Positions 32,901 through 42,400 of a DNA stretch of 64,000 nt are shown here, in pieces (within the stretch, counting starts at the first letter, position 1; each line of letters begins with the position of its first letter). Under the pieces are notes generated by a model that worked only from the letters and a program-made list of their open reading frames with translations, was not told the DNA's origin and did not search any database. The translations under genes and the position numbers were made by a program. The DNA lies in the IMG/VR virus record IMGVR_UViG_3300042562_001017, positions 17,086-81,085 of that record. The stretch is one strand, 5' to 3'. The stretch comes from a virus.

Positions 32901-34578
32901 TATTGAAAAATCAAAAGGTGAAATAGTAAATATTACAAATTATAATAATAGATTAATAATACATCATGAAAATAGTATTAAAGCTACAGCTACAAGAGAT
33001 AGGATTAAAACTGATGAAAGTGAAGCATTTGTTGGAGCAGGCGATTTGTTTGATTATCCTCCAAAAGATTTAATTCTTACTGATAGTGGGTATGGAGGAT
33101 TACATCACCAATTTGCTAGTGTTCTTACTCAATACGGTATATTCTATCCAGACGTTAATACTAATAAAATTATATTATTAGCTGATGGATTAAAAATTAT
33201 ATCTGATGAAGGTTTGTCTATATTTTTTATGAGAAATATAAAATTAAATTTTGAAAACTTTTATAGAAATTTAATATTTAATCTTTGTCCTACTTGGACA
33301 GCAGGTACTTATGTAACAGGACAAGTTCGTAAATATAATAATGCTTTATGGAATTGTTTAAATACAACAACTGATGTCCCTACTTTTACAAGTACTAATT
33401 GGGAAATACTATATAGTTATGATAATTTTAAATTTAAAGGTAAAGATTCTATATATTATGGATACATAGCTGGATTTGATAATTATTATAAAAGATATTT
33501 ACTTACTAAAAAAGATTTAACTGTAACTGATACTTTTATAGACCAATTTAAAGGTCAATATGATAAAGAAGAAATTGACAACAATTGGTCAATAGGAAAT
33601 CTTTTTATATATGAAAATCAATTATATAGAATAACTTCTACTTTATTACCTGATGGTATAGATTTAGGTGGGGGTCATTATGCAGTAGGTGTATACTTTA
33701 ACGATAAAACTTATTTTGTTGAAGAAAGATATACAATAGGATATTATCCTGATTTTAAAGGTTGGGCTAGTTATTATAATTTTTATCCTGATAATTATGT
33801 AAATAATAATACTCAATTTTTTTGGACTAAAGAAAATGTTATGTTTGAACATAATAAAGATGTATTGCTTATTCCTAATAACAATGGGCCCGTACCTTCA
33901 ATTATTGAACCTGTATTTAATAATAATGAACCAGCTAGATTGATATCTAGTCAATGGAAGACTAAAGCTTTAGATACTAGTAATAATGAAGAAGTACTTA
34001 CTACATTTGATACTGCTCAAGCTTATAACTCTTATCAACTATCTAAAGAAAATACAATTGTAAATACTGATAATAGTAGAAACTTAGAAGGATATTGGTC
34101 ACATAATGAATTTAGAGATAATACTGCTGATAATAATTTAAAAGTAGTTGACAATGATTTATGGTATAGACCTTTTACTAATAACTTAAATCTTAATAAA
34201 CATTGGACTAAGATTAAAAAATTAGTAGATTTTTGGTTTGGAGTTAGATTTAAATATTTTACTCATACAGAAGAAGAAGATTTATTAGGTGGTACAAGTG
34301 AATTATTGTCACCATCTGATTATGCTACTTATATTACTGCTGATTTAAATACCCCTGTAACTTTTAGTGCAGGTGATATATTAAAATTAACTACAAGTAC
34401 TTTTTCTATATATGTTAAAGTTATATCTTACAATTCAGGTGTAAATTATTTTATTAAATTATATGAACCTATTGTATTTGGTGGTAATTTTGAATTAACT
34501 GAAATAAGTAGAATTAATAAAAAACCTAAACTGTATTTACTTGATGTAACTAAATTAGTAATTAAAAATATACGATAA
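29932..34578 (+). CDS. Large tail (muzzle-like) protein
   Basis: 1548 residues, beta-rich, Asn/Thr/Tyr-heavy and of very even AT-extreme codon use. It begins 'MQPFLLNTEGDPKNQP', an opening I associate with the large tail proteins of crAss-like phages. The C-terminal third contains 'YGGLHHQFASVLTQYGIFYP', a segment resembling propeller-like repeats. Position after the ring protein and before the cargo and RNA polymerase genes equals the muzzle that closes the tail in the crAss-like structural model. It probably gates DNA and cargo ejection. By position and length; no enzyme motif seen. Confidence 0.6.
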   Translation: MQPFLLNTEGDPKNQPDKSSRLNINVNLTSELGSIVTEDGNDPLHLYPTLETFTAVTIGKIPLLDGKTVIFSCVPGNSVINSLNRRLVNAEIGVLSTDGSYRVLLRDNYPDPAAGDVIDFGWDLNTQIQGTYKINFDNTITVYFVDNKNPIRCLNIDNPNINTDNFYRIVSTVEFNKLNVLTPFTNNIINLQEINTGGNLPSGVYYAIAAYADENFNETNTLFPSNPISIVDENFLSDVSQYDGCAANTPTSKSFTISISNVETSFTYFRIYIVAKIGGVFTVYDYDFHAITGSTFSLSIPTLTNKPTSSLDVLVNKIGWIAKTVTQIDSQLYIGNLKEKERTSLQPWINNIVVNADIDEIGNVNNSDDFRNEKTIYTDRVFQYDEVYALYATVSYVDGSESEAYHIPGRSSANIDLPKYAGGVKATTETIRIADFGLPYDVWTYDGGGDADTSPGGEMTNIDINSQTFHAFDTSYNPLASTNLGYWENQNEFYPNLSDWDILDSDGTSLGTLRSTHVKHHRMPNPKYLQTDGNDTSQYKRLGLVFSNIRLPEELENEIVAINFYYAKRSNENRLVFGQSLLLNDVLLVKVSDDNAPFSDGSGQLSNDTSYSVGTTLSIADFGSTGTTEFELPLAKRLILSEDRFKAAPFDAISQLTNPSSISYLKPIKTLKMKLLNYNSSGDVWSNTGNLNYVVKAYWDVDDANAEIMHSTNPAIALRRTKPCLTIENIPNNALTGGVPLADFTLKTNHYKSDKHIILETENILDSDDLYPNGFIAYTFSAAHPGFETSGSPGTESNEYNELVVCNLYNYKTDVYNSFDFQELAFTNNSFALTSDAFDGTGQSTSVVYGGDTFVGWSGYRGTSDIVPALNFATTGNTAGEWRILHKYLAETINNVNYRHEGPNQYDIYYPKTDIVPVLNVPLLPNGFGNYYGYNTDYTSVNDLKQPNIHSKNFIPSVNSFPTRIARSSKDNPEGIVDNYRTFLANEYTDIEKSKGEIVNITNYNNRLIIHHENSIKATATRDRIKTDESEAFVGAGDLFDYPPKDLILTDSGYGGLHHQFASVLTQYGIFYPDVNTNKIILLADGLKIISDEGLSIFFMRNIKLNFENFYRNLIFNLCPTWTAGTYVTGQVRKYNNALWNCLNTTTDVPTFTSTNWEILYSYDNFKFKGKDSIYYGYIAGFDNYYKRYLLTKKDLTVTDTFIDQFKGQYDKEEIDNNWSIGNLFIYENQLYRITSTLLPDGIDLGGGHYAVGVYFNDKTYFVEERYTIGYYPDFKGWASYYNFYPDNYVNNNTQFFWTKENVMFEHNKDVLLIPNNNGPVPSIIEPVFNNNEPARLISSQWKTKALDTSNNEEVLTTFDTAQAYNSYQLSKENTIVNTDNSRNLEGYWSHNEFRDNTADNNLKVVDNDLWYRPFTNNLNLNKHWTKIKKLVDFWFGVRFKYFTHTEEEDLLGGTSELLSPSDYATYITADLNTPVTFSAGDILKLTTSTFSIYVKVISYNSGVNYFIKLYEPIVFGGNFELTEISRINKKPKLYLLDVTKLVIKNIR

Positions 34579-34596
34579 CAATTAAAAATAAAAATT

Positions 34597-34977
34597 ATGA
34601 TGCTTAATATTAAAAAATCTGAATCTAGATATAGTGTTCCTCAATTAGTAGCTGAATTATTAGAATCAGTAACTATTATACATAAATTTCATTTAGTATC
34701 TAAATCTTATTCTGAGCATAAAGCTTTAGGAGGATTTTATGAAGAGATAGCAGGTTTTGCAGATTCTTTATTTGAAACATTTGCTTGGAGAAATAACTCA
34801 ATAGAAATACCTCGTCCTACTTTAACAGATGTTAATGCAATAAGTTATTTAGAAAAATTAGCTAACTTTGTAGAAAATGCTAGAATGGTTACAACTTTTT
34901 CTGATTTACAAAATCAAATGGATGAAGTTAAAACATTAATTTACAGCACATTGTACAAACTTAAAAACTTAAAATAA
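34597..34977 (+). CDS. 126-residue helical virion-module protein
   Basis: All-helical (SVPQLVAELLESVTIIHKFH, YEEIAGFADSLFETFAW), resembling small ferritin-like or four-helix bundles, but without visible metal-binding carboxylate pattern beyond scattered E and H. ATG at 34597 or the next codon. Lies between the large tail protein and cargo genes. Not recognised. Confidence 0.5.
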   Translation: MMLNIKKSESRYSVPQLVAELLESVTIIHKFHLVSKSYSEHKALGGFYEEIAGFADSLFETFAWRNNSIEIPRPTLTDVNAISYLEKLANFVENARMVTTFSDLQNQMDEVKTLIYSTLYKLKNLK

Positions 34978-37404
34978 ATGAAACAAAGAACATTACCCGA
35001 ATATAAAAAAGGTGGAATGATTAAAAGAGCTGATGGTTCTTATTCTAAACGTGGTTTATGGGACAACGTGAGAAATAATGCTGGTTCTGGCAAAAAGCCT
35101 ACCAAAGAAATGTTAAAGCAAGAACGTAAGATTAAAGCTAAAATGGAAGAAGGAGGTGTCATAGACAATCCAGGATTTAATGCTTTACCTAAAGAAGTTC
35201 AAGAAAATATTATAGCTAATATGGCTATGGGAGGTTATATTTATAGTGAAGGAGGTAATATACATATTAAACCTGAAAACAAAGGTAAATTTACTTCATG
35301 GGCAGAATCTCATGGTATGGGAGTACAAGAAGCAGCTAGTCACGTAATGGCTAATAAAGAAGATTATTCTTCTACTATTGTTAAACGTGCAAACTTTGCT
35401 AAAAATGCTTCTAAATGGAAACATCAAGATGGAGGAACAATTAATCGTTCTTTAAATCAATATTCTCAAGGTGGAGATATGACTGGACCTATTCAATTAG
35501 GTGCTATGGTTGGTGAACTAGCATTAGGTGCTATTCCTGATAATCAAGTAACTGATACTGAAGGTAATGCTGTTGGTACATATCAAGGTACAGGAAAATC
35601 TATTGGTCAAGGTGCTTTAAAAGGAGCAGCTGCTGGTTCTATGTTTGGTCCTGTAGGTACTGTTGTTGGTGGTCTTGCTGGTGGAGCAATGGGATATTTT
35701 CAAGGCAAAGAGGAAGAAAATGAAGTAAAGAAAATGCAAGCTGAAGCTAACAACATTATTACGTCTAAAAGAAGAATTGGAGGACCTAATTCTCCAATAA
35801 CTACTATGCCTACTAATGTTAATAATATGTATCCTTATGGAGGAACAATTAATGATGACCAACCTGGTGCTATTGCTGAATTAGAATTGCAAGAACAAAT
35901 GCAATTACCTAATGGTACTGTAATGGGAGTTGATGGTCCGTCTCATGAAATGGGTGGTATTGAAGTTAATGTACCTGAAGGAACTAGAGTATTTAGCGAT
36001 AGATTAAAAAATGGTAAAAGAACTTTTGCTCAAGACGCTAAATCAATTAATAGTAAAATAGCTAAATTAGATAAAAAACCTGATAGTCAAGCTAAGTCTA
36101 ATACTGAAATGTTATTTAATAAACAATTAGATAATTTATTTAATACTCAAGAAGAAATGAAAGCAATAAAAGAAGAAACTAAACAACGTAGAATGTTTGC
36201 TAAAGGTGGAACAGTAGAAAAAGGAAATCCTATACAACAATTTAATAATAAATATAATACAGATTACGTAAGTCCTGGTGATATGAGTAATTATAAATAT
36301 CCAGGAACTGAAAAATTTATTGATTCGGATAAAATAAAACTTAATGAGTTATATAATTTTTATGTACAAGCTCAAGAACAGATGACTAACGATAATATGA
36401 TACCTCTTGCAAATATGTACGATAAAAAAGGATATAATTTAATAAAACGTACAGGTTATGATAAAAGAACAATAAATAATATTCCTTATGAAGAAGGTGG
36501 GCGTATTCCTGCACATAATGTTAGAATTATGAGGCATGGTGGATTAACGCATTATGATGGTGAAAACGGTAATGGTGTAATTTTTAGCGACCCTGCTGTA
36601 GTTATTACAGACCCTTTAGCTCAATATAAATGGGGAATGGAAAACAAAAATTCTAATCTGTTTCCTTCACAACCTAATCAAGTTGTTGCTGATAATTATG
36701 GAGTTCAAAGACCTTCTGTAACAAAAGGTACTCAATCTTTTAGACAAAGTGAACCAAATAATACAAATTCTAATTATTTTACTCCTCAAAATATGGGTTA
36801 TGCTACTCAAGGTTTAACTAACTTAATGCAAAATCAACAAATTAATAAAGTAAAAGCTCCTAGAAGTATTGGGCCTGTAACTTTTAGTGCAGGTAGAAGT
36901 CCTGAGTATGTTGACTATTCTGCTGAAAGAGCTGCTATTGATGCTGAAACTGCTGCTGCAAGAAGAGGTTTAAATTTAGGAAGCGGTAGTTATTCTACTC
37001 AAGCTGCTAACTTACAAAAGATTAGAAATCAACAAATGATGGGTAAAGGTCGTTCTTTCCAAACTCAAGAAAATGCTAATAGACAATTAAACAATGCTTA
37101 TAGTGGAGCACAAGCTGCTGCTTATAATCAAGGTGTAAGTTCTAATTTAGGTATTGACCAATATAATTTAGAAAATAGACAAAATTATGAATTATGGAAA
37201 GCTGGTAATAGAATGAAATCTACTGGTGCTATGGGAGATAACATGAGTAATATGTTTAATAATCAAATATCTAAAGAAAATCAATTAGCTTATTGGAATG
37301 TTATGAAAAACATGTATGCTAGTAATGTTGGTAGAGATATAGGAATGCCTGATGGAAAAGGAAAATATGGCGGTACTATTAAAAAACGTTCTTTAAAGAA
37401 ATAA
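34978..37404 (+). CDS. Putative ejected cargo protein 1
   Basis: 808 residues. Basic, Gly-rich N-terminal third with repeated 'GG-I/Y-E-G-G' phrases. A Gly/Ala-rich hydrophobic hairpin (residues ~200-240, around 'GAAAGSMFGPVGTVVGGLAGG') could insert in membranes. It is Asn/Gln-rich and helical toward the C-terminus, ending in a basic tail (GGTIKKRSLKK). In crAss-like phages, the genes between the muzzle and the RNA polymerase encode cargo stored in head and tail and ejected with DNA. A terminator follows it. Confidence 0.5.
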   Translation: MKQRTLPEYKKGGMIKRADGSYSKRGLWDNVRNNAGSGKKPTKEMLKQERKIKAKMEEGGVIDNPGFNALPKEVQENIIANMAMGGYIYSEGGNIHIKPENKGKFTSWAESHGMGVQEAASHVMANKEDYSSTIVKRANFAKNASKWKHQDGGTINRSLNQYSQGGDMTGPIQLGAMVGELALGAIPDNQVTDTEGNAVGTYQGTGKSIGQGALKGAAAGSMFGPVGTVVGGLAGGAMGYFQGKEEENEVKKMQAEANNIITSKRRIGGPNSPITTMPTNVNNMYPYGGTINDDQPGAIAELELQEQMQLPNGTVMGVDGPSHEMGGIEVNVPEGTRVFSDRLKNGKRTFAQDAKSINSKIAKLDKKPDSQAKSNTEMLFNKQLDNLFNTQEEMKAIKEETKQRRMFAKGGTVEKGNPIQQFNNKYNTDYVSPGDMSNYKYPGTEKFIDSDKIKLNELYNFYVQAQEQMTNDNMIPLANMYDKKGYNLIKRTGYDKRTINNIPYEEGGRIPAHNVRIMRHGGLTHYDGENGNGVIFSDPAVVITDPLAQYKWGMENKNSNLFPSQPNQVVADNYGVQRPSVTKGTQSFRQSEPNNTNSNYFTPQNMGYATQGLTNLMQNQQINKVKAPRSIGPVTFSAGRSPEYVDYSAERAAIDAETAAARRGLNLGSGSYSTQAANLQKIRNQQMMGKGRSFQTQENANRQLNNAYSGAQAAAYNQGVSSNLGIDQYNLENRQNYELWKAGNRMKSTGAMGDNMSNMFNNQISKENQLAYWNVMKNMYASNVGRDIGMPDGKGKYGGTIKKRSLKK

Positions 37405-37410
37405 AACTAA

Positions 37411-37443
37411 AAAAAGTCCAAGTAATAATTTGGACTTTTTTTA
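37411..37443 (+). terminator. Intrinsic terminator after cargo protein 1
   Basis: A perfect 11-bp stem AAAAAGTCCAA / TTGGACTTTTT (37411-37421 / 37430-37440), 8-base loop and continuing T-run. It shows that an in-frame TTG at 37430 cannot be the start of the next gene. Confidence 0.9.
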
Positions 37444-37456
37444 TTTAAAATATATC

Positions 37457-37464
37457 TATCTTTG
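37457..37464 (+). promoter_or_regulatory. Bacteroidota -7 box TATCTTTG
   Basis: Perfect TAnnTTTG between the terminator and the ATG at 37493 (28 bases leader plus). Starts the transcription unit of cargo protein 2 and the first giant protein. Confidence 0.6.
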
Positions 37465-37492
37465 TAGTTCAGTATTAAAAATAAAACTACAA

Positions 37493-39406
37493 ATGGCTAT
37501 AAATTGGAATCAGGCGGAATATGTCGCACCAAAACTACAGATTGTTCCAGAACAACTACCTTTAGAAGCAGGTATTAAAGTAGGAGAAGTCTTACAAAAT
37601 CGTTATGATAAAGCTATCGAAACAGATACAAAAATCGGAGCACTTACAAAAAAATTAATGGGGTCAATTGACCCAAAAGACCAAGAGTTAGCAAAAGAAA
37701 TTACAGATACTTATTCTGCACGTCTTAAAGATAGAGCAACAACTGGAGATTATCACAAAATGCAATGGCAAACATTAGCTGATGCTGAAGATTTTGCTAA
37801 CATCTATACAGGTTTAACTGAAAAAGCTAAAACTATGCAAAAGTATAGAGATTATATTGATACTAATAAAGATGTTATTGACCCTAGAGTTAAAGCTTAT
37901 CAAAAAGCAGAATGGGAAAAAGCTCAAGGAAAATCAACATTTGATAAAGAAAATAGATTTGTTAGTGGATTAGGTGTATCTGCTCCTAGTTTAGTAGCTG
38001 ATACTGATTTTGCTAAATTTGCAGATAGTTTTGCTAGTGGTTTTAAAGCAGATTCTGGTGGTGGTAAAAAAGGTAAAACTATATTTACTAAGCCTGGAGA
38101 TAAGTTATCAGATGGAACTATATCTGCTGGAGGTGCTTACAATGAAATTAGTGCAAACAAATGGGAAAAAGTAAAAGATACTGATATTATTAAAGCACTT
38201 GATGATTATGCTGCTGCTAGTCCTAGTTTACAAGCTACAATAGATAGAGATACTAAAGCTAGTGTATATTATGAACCTTTGCGTGAAGGAGAAACTTTAG
38301 AGCAAAGACGAGAAATGGTTAAACGTGATAATATGAGTAGAGCTTGGAATGCTGCTGCTAATAAATTTGGTTATACTAATAGTTATAGTGATGTTCAAAG
38401 CGAATACAATACTGAATTAAATGCTTCTTTAGCTGCAAAAAATAAAGTAAATGCTCCAACAGTAGTTAATTCTTTAGCTGATTCTTATGGTAAAGACGGT
38501 TCTGTTTTAAGAAGAGCACTTGTTAACGGTCTTGAAGGTGAAGCAGGTTCTTTATATAATATAAAATCATGGGTTAAAAATGAATTAAAAACAAGTTCTG
38601 CATCAGAAAAAAGTAATTATCAAAATTTAAACAATGCATTAGATAAAATAAAAGATTTATCTCCAGAAGAACAAAAAAGTTTAGCTAATTATTTTCAAAT
38701 GGATATAGGTGATGCATTGACATCATTAGATGAAAAGTCTTCTTTAGATTCACCTAAAGTAAAATCGCTTTTTAAAGAATTAAATAAACATATTGGGGCA
38801 ACAATATCTTTAGATACTGAAATAGAAAGAAGATATAATAAAGCAAGTAAAGAAAATGTTGGGTTTCAAAACGTAAATATGTTAGTCCCACATTATAATA
38901 ATGCAGAAGAAATAAATCAGTTAAATACATGGATGAAAACCTCATTAAGTAATAACGATTTTAAACAATTTAAAGGTAAACTTGAACCTGAAGCAGATTA
39001 TCAAATTAGTAAAGTAACTGACAGACCATTAGGTAATGGAACAGGTATTGTTATAGAACTAAAAGACAATAAAACAAATAAAACTGTTTTAGTTGAACCT
39101 AAAGATGATAGGTTGTTAGTTGCTTTAGAAAAAAGTTTTCCTGGAATAAGTACTATGAATTCGTTTAAAAATACTTCTGATTTTAGTCAAGGAGAAAGAA
39201 AAAGTATAAACACTATTTTAGAAGAAAATCAAATTGGAAATACAGGAATGCCTGCTGGGCAAGGAGAATTAGAAATTCAATATGGTATTAATCCTGAAAC
39301 TAAAGAAAAATCTAATAGATATTATTTAATTACTCCTTCAGGAAGACCTGTTAAAGATGAAAACGGAAACATTAAACAATCAACTTCGTATATAGATTTA
39401 TTATAA
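37493..39406 (+). CDS. Putative ejected cargo protein 2
   Basis: 637 residues. The start ATG at 37493 (product MAINWNQAEYVAPKL) is chosen because the frame upstream runs through a terminator and a promoter. Charged and helix-rich throughout (YDKAIETDTKIGALTKKLMG), no membrane segment, with a Gly-Lys patch near residues 185-195 (GGGKKGKTIF). Located before three giant proteins and one base from the next gene. Likely packaged and ejected; no enzymatic motif seen. Confidence 0.5.
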   Translation: MAINWNQAEYVAPKLQIVPEQLPLEAGIKVGEVLQNRYDKAIETDTKIGALTKKLMGSIDPKDQELAKEITDTYSARLKDRATTGDYHKMQWQTLADAEDFANIYTGLTEKAKTMQKYRDYIDTNKDVIDPRVKAYQKAEWEKAQGKSTFDKENRFVSGLGVSAPSLVADTDFAKFADSFASGFKADSGGGKKGKTIFTKPGDKLSDGTISAGGAYNEISANKWEKVKDTDIIKALDDYAAASPSLQATIDRDTKASVYYEPLREGETLEQRREMVKRDNMSRAWNAAANKFGYTNSYSDVQSEYNTELNASLAAKNKVNAPTVVNSLADSYGKDGSVLRRALVNGLEGEAGSLYNIKSWVKNELKTSSASEKSNYQNLNNALDKIKDLSPEEQKSLANYFQMDIGDALTSLDEKSSLDSPKVKSLFKELNKHIGATISLDTEIERRYNKASKENVGFQNVNMLVPHYNNAEEINQLNTWMKTSLSNNDFKQFKGKLEPEADYQISKVTDRPLGNGTGIVIELKDNKTNKTVLVEPKDDRLLVALEKSFPGISTMNSFKNTSDFSQGERKSINTILEENQIGNTGMPAGQGELEIQYGINPETKEKSNRYYLITPSGRPVKDENGNIKQSTSYIDLL

Positions 39407-39407
39407 T

Positions 39408-42400
39408 ATGCCATTTACTAAAAATCAAAATGGAGAATTAGTTTATGTTGAAAGTGCTTCTCCAATAAATGCACAACTAGAGAACATAAGAGGTGTAGAC
39501 TTAAGAAAATACGAACCTTATATAGGAGGTGAATCTGAATATATTAAAGGACCATATGACCAAAAAAGTTGGAATGATGAAAGAGCAGAAGGTCAATCAT
39601 CTATATCTAAAATAGGTAATACTTTAGGTCAAGGATTAGGTACTTTCTTAACTGCAACTTTAAGTACTGCTGGTACATTAGCAGGAGCAGGTGCTGGAGC
39701 AATAGGTCAAATAGGTGATGCTATAACTGGTGAAGATAATACTGATTTTATGGATACAATGTTAAACAATCCATTAAATCAAAGTATTAGTGAGTTAGAT
39801 AAATACATTAAAGAAGATTTGCTTCCTACATATTATACTCAAGAACAACAAGAAAGTTTAATAAGTGCAGCTACAGGTACAGAACTAGTTAACGGTTTAG
39901 GTTTTATGTTATCTGCAATGATACCTGGAGCAGGTATTACCAAAGCTTTAGGTGGAATAAGTAAGTTAGGTACAATGGCTAAACTTGGTACATTAGAAGC
40001 TAATGTTGCTAAATCAATAGCTATGGGTGCTATGAAAGCTGAAACTGGTCAAGTCGCATTAGCTTTAGGTAAATTTATGTCTAAAGTTCCTTCTGTTACT
40101 GGAGCAGTTGTAGGTAGAATTGGTGAATCAGCAATGGAAGCTAATCAAACTTATGAGTCATTAATTGCAGAAGGAATTGATGAAGAAACTGCTAAAAGAC
40201 AAAGAGATAATGTTTTTTATGGTAACATGGCTTTAGCTGTAAGTGACGTTGCTCAGTACACAAGATGGTTTAAACCAAATCCTTTTGAACGTATTATAAA
40301 AAATACTGCTGAAAAAGGAATAGGTTATGCAGTAAAACAAGTTGGTAAAAAAGAAGCTATATCAGAAATATTAAAAGAATCTAGTCAAGAAGCAGGTGAA
40401 GAAGGTATTCAATTCCTTTTACAAAAAGGTGCAGAAAAAGCAGCTAAAGAACCTGGAAAATATAGTTTTGGTACTGGAGTATTAGGTTCTATGAATGAAT
40501 TGTTTACAACAGTAGAAGGTCAAAAGTCTATGTTGCTTGGAGCAGTTCTTGGTGGAGGTGTAGGAACTATATTAAAAGGAGTAAACTCTAAACAAGTTAA
40601 TGCTCAATTGCAATCTACTGTTGATGAGTTAAATGCTAATCCTACTTTTAGTAGTGAAAAATTTATTAAAAATACTGAAGGTAAATATATTTTAAATCCT
40701 GAGTTTGTAAAAGCTCAAACTGTATATGCTAATTTAGAAACTAAACGTGAAGAAGCTATTGCTAAAGGAGATTTAGAATCTGCTGAATTAATTGATAAAC
40801 TTCAATTTAATAATTTAGTTGCTTCAAGAGTACAAGCTAATAAATTTGATGATTTAATTGAAGAGTTAGAAGTAATGGGTAAAGCTACTGATGTTGAATT
40901 AGAACAATATTTTGGTCAAGTACCTACTGATAAACAAGGTAATAAAATGTCAGCTTCACAAATAGCAACTACTAAAATTGAAGAAGCTAAAGCATTAAAA
41001 AGAAATATTGAATCTTTAAGGTTAATTCCTCAATTTCAAAATTTATCTACTCCAGCATTTAATTTATTAACTGAAACTACTATACGTCAAGATGCTATTA
41101 ATAGACAAATTCAAGATGTAGATAAACAATTATCTAATATTGCTCCTGATTTTACAACAGGAGAATTAACTCCACCTAATAAAGTTAGGTTAGACAGTTT
41201 AACTGAAACTAGAAAAGCTTTAGTTGACCAATACACTAGTTTAAATAAAACTCTTGAACTTTTTACAGCTAAACCTGAAAAATTAGAAAAGAAAGCAGAT
41301 GAAATTGCTGAAAAAACTAATAAAGCTTTTGAGAAAAAAATAGATGATGAGATTAAAACATCTATTGAAGCAGATGAAGTTATAGAAAATGGAATAAAAA
41401 ACGGTACACCTATTATTATTAAGAATGCTGATGGAACTACTAAAACAGTTACCTATCAAGATGGAAATTATGTTGAGCAAGACGGTATATTTGTAGAAGA
41501 AATTGAAGTTAAGCAAGGAGTTATTAATGAACTTAATGAACAAAATAGTGCTGACGTTATAGATAATGATATAGATGATGTAGAAGAAAGTACTATTAAC
41601 TATAGTATTAAAAAACCAAACATTCATTCTTCTTCAATTCAAGGTCATAACTTTAAGAAAAATAGTGATGGAACTATTGATAGAACAGAAAAGCAAAAAG
41701 AAACTACTGTTGCAGGTAAAATTATATATCAATTAAATGGATTGTTTAAAAGATTTATAGAGTATTCTTCTAAAGCTTTAAATACACCTTTAGTTAGAAA
41801 AGCTACTTCAGAACCAACTATTTATAGTTTTGTAGCTACTATTGGAGAAGTTACAGATGAAGAATTAAATTCTATAAATAGTGATAGAGCATTCTTTGCT
41901 AAAGAAAATAATGTAAGTTTACCTCCAGTAACTAGAGAAGACTTAATGTCAAATCCTGCATTTATTCCAATAAGTTTACAATTACAAGCTAATGGTAAAA
42001 ATGTTGGTGGTGCTGTTACTCGTATGCATAATCCTGATTACATATACAGAACTCAAGAGTTTGATGCTATTATGGAAAATGAAAATATTGTTGATAAACA
42101 AGGAGCTATTGATAGTTTGTTAGAACAATATACTACTTATAGAAAACAATTAATTGATAAAATTAAAACAGGTCAAAAAGTAAATTTACTTGTTGATACT
42201 AAATCTGGAGGAATAATGAATGTTACTCCTATGATTGATGGTAAAATGCAAGTTAATCCTATTACTGATACTTTTAAACATATTAATGAATATGAATCTG
42301 GACTTTATGTAGATAATGTACAACTAATGCCTAATGGTATAGGTGTTGTAACAGAAATTGATGAAAAAGGAAATGGTATTATTGAGTTTTCTAATGGTAA

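Noticed and set aside
41283-41627. A 114-codon minus-strand frame rich in Phe, Ile and Asn inside the first giant gene
   Set aside because: Composition is what reverse translation of Lys/Glu/Asn-rich coding gives; no promoter.
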